6,380 bases of DNA from JBBDWJ01 sp040902925 (GTDB lineage: Bacteria > Acidobacteriota > Terriglobia > Bryobacterales > UBA6623). Shown piece by piece: positions 1-4,424 of this stretch. The notes below the pieces were generated by a model. The model saw only the letters and a list, made by a program, of their open reading frames with translations. It was not told the origin of the DNA and did not search any database. The translations under genes were made by a program, and so were the position numbers. The stretch's first letter is position 1. Each line of letters starts with the position of its first letter. Location of the stretch: NCBI GenBank assembly GCA_040902925.1, contig JBBDWJ010000107.1, positions 1-6,380 on the forward strand, given 5' to 3'.

Positions 1-135
1 CAATCGGCCCGCCTCCCCAGCCCAGCACAGGGCCGTGGCGAGCGCCAGAAGGAGTATCGTTCGGGTAATCGTTGTAAGTCTCAAGAACAGGTTGACGCTG
101 GAAGTAAGGCAACCGTGCAGCCGGAAATCAGGCAT
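1..135 (-). CDS. N-terminus of a probable exported protein (partial, runs off left edge)
   Basis: An open minus-strand frame of 45 codons reaches the left edge without a stop. It carries a convincing signal-peptide pattern: arginines and threonines, then a hydrophobic core ILLLALATAL, then CWAGEAG with a plausible cleavage after CWA. The ATG at 135-133 is preceded by TGAGG only 3 nt away, which is close for a ribosome site. A TTG at 84-82 gives a more typical signal peptide (RLTTITRTILLLALATAL from its second residue) but has no visible Shine-Dalgarno sequence, so the true start is uncertain. The mature domain lies outside the window and no function can be assigned. If the shorter start is right, 85-135 is leader. 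The call rests on the signal-peptide shape alone; a chance hydrophobic frame is possible. Confidence 0.38.
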   Translation of the reverse strand, partial: MPDFRLHGCLTSSVNLFLRLTTITRTILLLALATALCWAGEAGRL

Positions 136-174
136 ATGCCTCAGAAAAGCAGAGGGTTAGGGTCCGCCCCGGGA

Positions 175-238
175 GGGGTAAGGCCACCCCCGGCGGGATC
201 CGGGACGGGTACCCCGGCGAGTGTCTAGGCCTTACACC
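175..238. repeat. GC-rich inverted repeat, potential RNA hairpin
   Basis: GGGGTAAGGCC (175-185) is complementary to GGCCTTACACC (228-238) with one mismatch, giving an 11-bp stem around a GC-rich 42-nt interior. The interior contains the self-complementary GGATCC and GGTACC and a repeated CCCGGCG. It could fold in either strand. It lies about 40 nt upstream of the left-edge gene's ATG, so it may sit in that gene's leader. No T-tract follows either arm, so it does not look like an intrinsic terminator. I do not recognise a known RNA family. Confidence 0.5.
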
Positions 239-359
239 TTGGGGCTTTTGGCCGGGCACCCGTCGGGGCTTCCGTGATTCTTGATCAGGCTGGGGCGGCG
301 AAATCTGGCTTCGCGGGGCGAGATCGATTCGAGCCTGTATCAAGGGGTGCTTCGCACGG

Positions 360-387
360 GGAGCACCGCAAGCGGAGCACCGCAAGG
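360..387 (+). repeat. 14-bp tandem duplication
   Basis: Two adjacent copies of GGAGCACCGCAAGS (360-373 and 374-387) match at 13 of 14 positions. The preceding GGTGCT (345-350) is complementary to AGCACC in either copy, so the first copy can form a small hairpin. Probably slippage in noncoding DNA; no function is implied. Confidence 0.6.
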
Positions 388-723
388 ATCATGGCCCCCT
401 CTCTGGCAAGGAATACGGGCGTGCGCATTTCTACTTTCCAACGTGCTGCTCAACACCTACAGGAGCCTGTTTTTTCGGTACTTGGACGGCTCGCCAGAAC
501 GCGATTCGATTGGCGCGCGTCGTAAGCATAGACGCTCCGCGTGCAACGGTTCGCTAGAACCCGCGCGGCGGTTTTGGGGGGCTAGCTCTTTGGCATTCAG
601 TGGGATATATTCATTGGAAGCAGCCGGTCATGGGGATCGGCGTGGGTTGGTCGCCTGCTCCCTGGGTCTGGAGCGGATTCTTGGGCGGAAGCGTCTTTCG
701 AATCGCAGAAAGGTTAAACGCAT

Positions 724-1299
724 ATGACCGTGTCTTTCCCGAGACGGGTTGGTGTTGCGCTTGTCGTTGCGGGCATGGGGACGCTCGCTCTGGCGCAAAA
801 CTCGATCGTCGATCCTCGCAGCCTCGCCCCGTTTGTCCCGACTCCTCCGCTGGTCGTCGAACGGATGCTGCAATTGGCTGGCGTCGATAAGACCGACACG
901 GTCTATGACTTGGGCTCGGGTGACGGCCGGATTGTGATTACGGCGGCGCAGAAGTTCGGCGCGAGAGCGATCGGCGTTGAGTTGGACGACAATCTCGTGA
1001 AGACAACAGAGGACCGCATTCGGGCTCTCAAGATTGAAAATCGCGCCCGGATCTTGCACGCCAACGTCTTCGATGTCGACTTGAGCGATGCTTCGGTCGT
1101 CACGCTCTATTTGCTGACGCTAGGCAATGAGGCCGTGAAGCCGAAGCTGGAATCGAGCTTGAAGCCAGGCACTCGCGTCGTTTCCCACGACTTTCAGATT
1201 TCCGGATGGGTACCCATTCGCACCGAGAAGCTCAAAGGGCACGCCCGGGATCATGAGATCTACGTTTACGAGATCGGGAAGCACCTGCGAGAAGAATAG
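724..1299 (+). CDS. Class I SAM-dependent methyltransferase with N-terminal signal/anchor
   Basis: This 191-residue protein has a Rossmann-type methyltransferase core. Motif I is VYDLGSGDG (residues 60-68), Glu86 in IGVELD is the expected ribose-binding acid, and VVTLYLLTLGN (125-135) with the following PKL resembles the FAM173-type lysine methyltransferase family. Before the core, FVPTPPLVVERMLQLAGV (37-54) is the usual family lead-in. Residues 1-24 look like a signal peptide: RR, a hydrophobic stretch VGVALVVAGMGTLALA, then Gln25. The ATG at 724 follows AAAGG about 10 nt upstream; an internal ATG for Met18 lacks a ribosome site. The methyltransferase fold is clear. The substrate is unknown; a protein lysine is an inference from family resemblance. 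Export is odd for an enzyme needing cytoplasmic SAM, so the segment may be a membrane anchor. The gene stands alone and converges on the aldolase. Confidence 0.9.
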   Translation: MTVSFPRRVGVALVVAGMGTLALAQNSIVDPRSLAPFVPTPPLVVERMLQLAGVDKTDTVYDLGSGDGRIVITAAQKFGARAIGVELDDNLVKTTEDRIRALKIENRARILHANVFDVDLSDASVVTLYLLTLGNEAVKPKLESSLKPGTRVVSHDFQISGWVPIRTEKLKGHARDHEIYVYEIGKHLREE

Positions 1300-1488
1300 G
1301 TGTCAGGTTTCGGGTGTCAGGTGTCAGGGTTCGGTGAAAGCCGGTGCCTGGCGCCGAAAACCTGATCCTGAACCCAGGGTGCATACGCGAAGCCTAAACC
1401 CGCCAGCCGAGGCTCCCTAACACCTACCACCTGACCCCTGAAACCTGACACGCGAAACCTGCTCCCCGACACCTGATACCTGACACCC
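1299..1488. repeat. GGTGTCAGG direct/inverted repeat element between convergent genes
   Basis: Forward copies of GGTGTCAGG lie at 1299-1307, 1313-1321 and 1320-1328. Inverted copies lie at 1444-1451 (CCTGACAC) and 1479-1487 (CCTGACACC), with degenerate CACCTGA at 1428-1434 and 1470-1476. The 25-base arms 1305-1329 and 1436-1460 are inverted complements at 23 of 25 positions, so the transcript of either strand could fold into a long hairpin. The element begins on the last base of the methyltransferase stop codon and ends 3 nt before the aldolase stop, filling the whole convergent gap. It could act as a bidirectional transcription stop or be a REP/MITE-like repeat. There is no T-tract, transposase or CRISPR-like spacing. 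Confidence 0.8.
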
Positions 1489-1491
1489 GCT

Positions 1492-2268
1492 TCACCCCCT
1501 CGCCGCCGTCAGATCGTCCGCCAGAGTTTTCACTCCGTTCCATAGGGTCGTCAGCTCGTTACCGCAGCCGATCAGTTTCATTCCGCGGCTCATCCAGTGC
1601 TTGGCCATGGCGGAATTGCGCACCTGAATGGCCGGCCAGCGGTTGTGCTTGTTGCAGATTTCGATGATCCGGTCGATCGCCGCTCCGAGCTTCGGGCTGT
1701 CCCATTCGCCGGGGACTCCGAGCGAGATCGAAAGGTCGGCGGGTCCGACCAGCAGGGCATCGAGGCCGGGAACCGCCGCTAGTTCGTCGCAGCGGTCGAG
1801 GGCCGACTGGGTTTCGATCTGGGCAATGATCAGCGTCTCGCGGTTGAGGTGTTCCATGATCTCGGAAAATGAGGCTGACGAGTAGCCCACCATCGCCGCC
1901 GTCAAGCCGAAGCCGCGAACTCCCTGCGGCGGGAATTTCGCCCAGGTCAGCGCCTTCGCCAACACATCGGGCGAATCGACTCGTGGCAGGATGAGACCTT
2001 CGGCGCCCATGTCGAGCACGCGGGCCACCAGGTCGTACTGAAAATCGGCCACGCGCACCACCGGCGTGATGGGCAGCATCAGGCTGCTGCGGACCAGATC
2101 TTGAATCGTCTCGATGCTAAAGCAGCCGTGCTCGGAGTCGATGAAGATCCAATCGAAGCCCGCCGCCGCAAACATGCGGGGAATTTCGGCGGATCGCAGT
2201 TGGCTGAGGCTCGAGCCGATGGCGACACCGCCTTCGGTAAGAAGTTTTCTGGTTTGATTGATACGCAT
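1492..2268 (-). CDS. HpcH/HpaI family aldolase (class II, metal-dependent)
   Basis: This 258-residue protein belongs to the HpcH/HpaI aldolase family, which cleaves or forms 2-keto-acid aldol products (for example 4-hydroxy-2-oxoheptanedioate or 2-keto-3-deoxyglucarate) using a divalent metal. From the chosen ATG, the expected active-site residues are present and spaced as in E. coli HpaI: His47 in DSEHG, Arg72 in VVRV, Glu152 in AQIET and Asp178 in VGPADLSISLG. GLILPRVDS (91-99) and PPQGVRGFG (113-121) are also family hallmarks. Length matches the family (about 255-270). The ATG at 2268 fits the family N-terminus, although no clear Shine-Dalgarno sequence precedes it; a TTG at 2319 would add 17 residues unlike the family. 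The exact substrate cannot be read from sequence, and no neighbouring gene points to a pathway. It is cytoplasmic and is divergent from the IPT gene. Confidence 0.93.
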   Translation of the reverse strand: MRINQTRKLLTEGGVAIGSSLSQLRSAEIPRMFAAAGFDWIFIDSEHGCFSIETIQDLVRSSLMLPITPVVRVADFQYDLVARVLDMGAEGLILPRVDSPDVLAKALTWAKFPPQGVRGFGLTAAMVGYSSASFSEIMEHLNRETLIIAQIETQSALDRCDELAAVPGLDALLVGPADLSISLGVPGEWDSPKLGAAIDRIIEICNKHNRWPAIQVRNSAMAKHWMSRGMKLIGCGNELTTLWNGVKTLADDLTAARG

Positions 2269-2375
2269 GGTGATCGGTAAGACGGAGCTGAAGGCGCCGC
2301 GGGCAGAAACCACTTGCAATTCTTTGAAGCCGGGAATAGCATGATAGCGTACGTGGGGTATGAAATCTCACGGTC

Positions 2376-2383
2376 AAGGGGTG
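2376..2383 (+). promoter_or_regulatory. Ribosome binding site of the IPT/TIG gene
   Basis: AAGGGGTG lies 4 nt before the ATG at 2388 (6 nt if only AAGGGG is counted) and fixes this start. The 119-nt divergent gap 2269-2387 must also hold promoters for both flanking genes, but I see no convincing -35/-10 pair in it. Confidence 0.65.
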
Positions 2384-2387
2384 AACC

Positions 2388-2819
2388 ATGTTGAATTCAA
2401 ACCTGCGGTTGCTTTGCGTGTTCCTCTTGGCAACGCTGACCGCGTGGGCCGCTGTTCCGCGGGTGACTTCGGTCGAGCCCGGATTCGGCAAGAATGGCGA
2501 AGAGCTGTTGGTGAACGGACAGAATCTTGACTCTGCCAACGTCACCAACCTGTTCCTTACCGCCGCCGGAGAGGACCACGAAGTTGAGATCAAGGAGCAG
2601 ACCACGGAGACGATTCGATTCGTGATCCCGGCTGAATTGGCGCTGGGCCGCTACAACCTGACGGTCCAGACGGGTGGGCTAACACCTGCGATCCTGGTGC
2701 AGCCGATCTCCTGCTCGGTAGTGGACGAAGAGGGCGCCAAGAAGATGGCCGCGGGCCAGGAAGAAGTCGAAATCGTCGAGCAGCAGCCGGAACCTCAGCC
2801 AGAGACCAAGAAGCAATAG
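2388..2819 (+). CDS. Secreted IPT/TIG-domain protein, function unknown
   Basis: This 143-residue protein has a signal peptide: residues 1-22 with hydrophobic core LLCVFLLATLTAWA and likely cleavage after Ala21 or Ala22. It is followed by a single IPT/TIG immunoglobulin-like domain at about 23-107. The domain hallmarks are PRVTSVEPGFGKNGEELLVNGQ (first 20: 24-43) with its proline/glycine turn, then IRFVIPAELALGRYNLTV (76-93). The tail, from about 113, is acidic and low-complexity, ending in EPQPETKKQ, and probably disordered. Cys10 sits in the hydrophobic core and is not a lipobox cysteine, so a lipoprotein is unlikely. IPT domains usually mediate binding in cell-surface or periplasmic proteins; no catalytic motif is visible, so the ligand or partner is unknown. 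It is a single gene, divergent from the aldolase and convergent with queG, whose stop is 3 nt away. Confidence 0.85.
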   Translation: MLNSNLRLLCVFLLATLTAWAAVPRVTSVEPGFGKNGEELLVNGQNLDSANVTNLFLTAAGEDHEVEIKEQTTETIRFVIPAELALGRYNLTVQTGGLTPAILVQPISCSVVDEEGAKKMAAGQEEVEIVEQQPEPQPETKKQ

Positions 2820-2822
2820 CTG

Positions 2823-3938
2823 TCATGGTTGGCAGGTTGGCGAGGAACCCGATCGGCCCGCCGGGGCGCGGAACGGCGAAGGATGCTGATCGCCTTGCTC
2901 GATTGTGCGGATAGCCCACTGGGCGTGCTCACGAATCACTTCGTCATCATGACGAGCCAGCGTCGCGAGCGGCTCGAGAAAATCCCTGTTGCCGCTGTTT
3001 CCCATCGCGGTTGCCACGTTCCTCAAAAAACCTCGATAGCGCGTGCGCTCGACCGCCGTTCCCGCGAAACGCAGCCGGAATTGCTCTGGGGTTAACTCGG
3101 CCAGCTCTCGGAGGTCCGGGAGTTGGTTTTGGGGCTGGAACTCCTCCGCTTCGCTAACCGCGGCGCGGCGGTTCCAAGGGCAGACGTCCTGGCAGATGTC
3201 GCAGCCAAACAGGTGTTGCCCTACATCGGCTCGATTCTCGCTCGGCAGGGCCCCCCGCAGCTCAATCGTCCAGTAGCTGATGCAGCGGCGTGAGTCGAGG
3301 GCGTATTCGGGCCCGTCCGGTTCCCCCGTGGGCACGAGCGCGTCAGTCGGGCAGGCTTCGATGCAGCGGGTGCAGCTTCCGCAGCGGTCCGGCGTGGGGC
3401 CGTCGGGTTCAAGATCGAGCGAGGTGATCAGCTCGCCCAGAAAAACCCAGGAGCCGAGCTGCTGGTTGATGAGGCAGGTGTTCTTGGCAATCCAGCCGAG
3501 GCCGGCTTGGCGGGCGTAGGCTCGTTCGAGCAGCGGTGCCGTGTCGGCGCAAATTTTGTGGGCGAACGGGCCGTGCTCGGCCTCGATAGCCTTGGCGAGC
3601 GCTTCGATCTTTTCGCTCACCACGGTGTGATAGTCCTCGCCCCAGGCGTAGCGCGAGACCCAGCCTTTGTCATCCGCCTCGACTTCCACCGAATAGGGAG
3701 CGGCGGTGTTGTACACCAGGCCCAGGCAGATGATGCTTCGTGCTTCCGGGAGCAGCGTTCGGGGGTCCTGACGCATTTCTCCCCGGCGGCCCTTGAGATA
3801 GTTCATCTCCGCGGCATAACCACGCTGGAGCCAGGTGGGGTAGAACAGGGATTCCAGGCTCGGCTCGGCGGCTGTAATTCCCACCAGGTCAAACCCGGCC
3901 GACCGGGCCAGGGCCTTGACTGTGACATTGGTCACCAT
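2823..3938 (-). CDS. queG: Epoxyqueuosine reductase QueG
   Basis: QueG reduces epoxyqueuosine to queuosine in tRNAs with GUN anticodons, the last step of queuosine synthesis, using cobalamin and two [4Fe-4S] clusters in the cytoplasm. In this 371-residue reading the first ferredoxin motif is CGSCTRCIEACP (Cys186, 189, 192, 196). Cys219 in RRCISYW and Cys246, 249 and 253 in GCDICQDVCPWN complete the second cluster. The family catalytic aspartate is Asp132 in CADTAPLLER. RQAGLGWIAKNTCLI (143-157) and EMNYLKGRRGEMRQDP (44-59) are further QueG signatures. A HEAT-like segment lies at about 310-355, before a short Ser/Pro-rich tail. Length fits the family (about 370-390). The ATG at 3938 aligns with family N-termini; a GTG at 3989 would add 17 residues. 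Neither start has a strong ribosome site. No other queuosine gene is nearby and I see no cobalamin riboswitch upstream. Confidence 0.96.
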   Translation of the reverse strand: MVTNVTVKALARSAGFDLVGITAAEPSLESLFYPTWLQRGYAAEMNYLKGRRGEMRQDPRTLLPEARSIICLGLVYNTAAPYSVEVEADDKGWVSRYAWGEDYHTVVSEKIEALAKAIEAEHGPFAHKICADTAPLLERAYARQAGLGWIAKNTCLINQQLGSWVFLGELITSLDLEPDGPTPDRCGSCTRCIEACPTDALVPTGEPDGPEYALDSRRCISYWTIELRGALPSENRADVGQHLFGCDICQDVCPWNRRAAVSEAEEFQPQNQLPDLRELAELTPEQFRLRFAGTAVERTRYRGFLRNVATAMGNSGNRDFLEPLATLARHDDEVIREHAQWAIRTIEQGDQHPSPFRAPAGRSGSSPTCQP

Positions 3939-4079
3939 GGTAGGAGAGGCTGCATCACGGATTGCGTAGAAAAATGTACTTTGGATCACGCCCGGGCGAG
4001 GCAGAAATTGACGAGGGTCAGCCCGCCGGTTTGGTGATTCTTCGCGACGACTCCGGCATACTCACGGCCGCATCGGTTG

Positions 4080-4112
4080 AACGCCCAACTGGGGGCCCAA
4101 GCGGGCGTTTTT
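4080..4112 (+). terminator. Intrinsic terminator on the plus strand
   Basis: AACGCCC (4080-4086) pairs perfectly with GGGCGTT (4103-4109), and the right arm runs into five T residues (4108-4112). The 16-nt loop contains GGGGGCCC, which may form a small inner stem. The T-tract fits termination of plus-strand RNA only. The nearest plus-strand gene upstream is the IPT gene, beyond queG, so the terminated transcript is unidentified. Confidence 0.6.
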
Positions 4113-4235
4113 CGGTTGTTGCTGCTCCCTGCTTGCGCCGCTAGGCGACCCCTCATTCATCCATGTTTTCAAAGACTTGCAGTCCACGGGGCCTCGATTA
4201 CGATCCGTTTAACGCCCCTATTTACCGTACAACAC

Positions 4236-4262
4236 CTGATTCCCGCAGTTCGGCTGATTCCC
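4236..4262 (+). repeat. 9-bp direct repeat, possible operator
   Basis: CTGATTCCC occurs at 4236-4244 and again at 4254-4262, 18 bp apart start to start (under two helical turns), about 165-190 nt upstream of the radical SAM gene. Paired direct repeats at such spacing can be regulator half-sites. No known regulator motif was recognised, and chance is possible. Confidence 0.35.
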
Positions 4263-4305
4263 ATAGGCTACCCGCGCTAATCCTCGTATGCTAAGCGGTT
4301 GAATA

Positions 4306-4394
4306 GGTAGGAAATCTGTCGTATCCCATCGCGGCCTACCGTTTTTAATCAGTCGCGGGCTTATTTGGCGTCCCAGCGACGCCGGCGGCTTTTT
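4306..4394 (+). promoter_or_regulatory. Structured leader with two hairpin/T-tract units
   Basis: GGTAGG (4306-4311) can pair with CCTACC (4335-4340), followed by G and five T residues (4342-4346). Next, GGCGTC (4367-4372) pairs with GACGCC (4378-4383) around the loop CCAGC, with GGCGGC and five T residues ending at 4394. GTCGC (4352-4356) could instead pair with GCGAC (4376-4380), excluding the second hairpin. The alternatives resemble an attenuator in the 5' leader of the radical SAM gene, but the first stem is short and widely looped and the second T-tract is 6 nt from its stem. No riboswitch class was recognised. Confidence 0.3.
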
Positions 4395-4411
4395 GATCCG
4401 CAAGCACTCAT

Positions 4412-4416
4412 AGGAG
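4412..4416 (+). promoter_or_regulatory. Ribosome binding site of the radical SAM gene
   Basis: AGGAG lies 8 nt before the ATG at 4425, optimal spacing, and is the clearest Shine-Dalgarno sequence in the window. It fixes the start and strand of the large gene. Confidence 0.85.
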
Positions 4417-4424
4417 ATTCTCTC

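Larger units (their letters stand above)
136..723. other. Gene-free intergenic region
   Basis: I find no credible gene in about 590 bases. The open frames here are arginine-, serine- and proline-rich with no recognisable domain and look like chance GC-rich frames. The stretch separates two divergently oriented genes and should hold both promoters. It contains a GC-rich inverted repeat at 175-238, a 14-bp tandem duplication at 360-387, and a weak 4-bp hairpin before six T residues at 459-475. A TATATT hexamer at 606-611 resembles a -10 box for the downstream methyltransferase gene but lacks a matching -35. No tRNA or known riboswitch consensus was recognised. Confidence 0.6.
3939..4424. other. 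Divergent intergenic region upstream of queG and the radical SAM gene
   Basis: About 490 bases without a credible gene. They should hold the queG promoter (minus strand) and the radical SAM promoter (plus strand). Visible structure is a plus-strand intrinsic terminator at 4080-4112, a 9-bp direct repeat (4236-4244 and 4254-4262), and two hairpin/T-tract units at 4306-4346 and 4367-4394 just before the radical SAM ribosome site. A TTGACG at 4008-4013 resembles a -35 box, but no good -10 follows at 16-18 nt. TTGAAT (4299-4304) with TATCCC (4322-4327) at 17 nt is a weak promoter candidate for the radical SAM gene. Confidence 0.55.

Noticed and set aside
133..238. Restriction-site-like words (CATATG, GGATCC, GGTACC) suggesting vector sequence
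   Set aside because: Isolated six-base palindromes are expected by chance in GC-rich DNA, and no vector backbone features are present.
459..475. Possible terminator: ACAG/CTGT hairpin before six T residues
   Set aside because: The stem is only 4 bp, too weak for an intrinsic terminator, and no gene ends nearby.
281..727. 148-codon plus-strand open frame
   Set aside because: Composition is low in conserved features, rich in Arg, Ser and Gly, and no motif or good ribosome site is visible; it looks like a chance frame in GC-rich noncoding DNA.
628..1059. 143-codon minus-strand open frame
   Set aside because: It is antisense to the methyltransferase N-terminal half, is Arg-rich and has no domain.
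1299..1488. CRISPR-like array
   Set aside because: Repeat units are only about 9 bp, occur in both orientations, overlap each other and have no regular spacers.
2269..2319. 17-residue N-terminal extension of the aldolase from a TTG start
   Set aside because: The added residues do not fit the HpcH/HpaI N-terminus, and active-site numbering matches HpaI closely from the ATG at 2268. It cannot be fully excluded because neither start has a strong ribosome site.
2117..2605. 162-codon minus-strand open frame spanning the aldolase start and the IPT gene
   Set aside because: It overlaps two genes with recognisable families in other frames and shows no domain of its own.
3507..4037. 176-codon plus-strand open frame
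   Set aside because: It lies opposite queG, whose cluster and catalytic motifs are unmistakable; the frame has no domain and no ribosome site.
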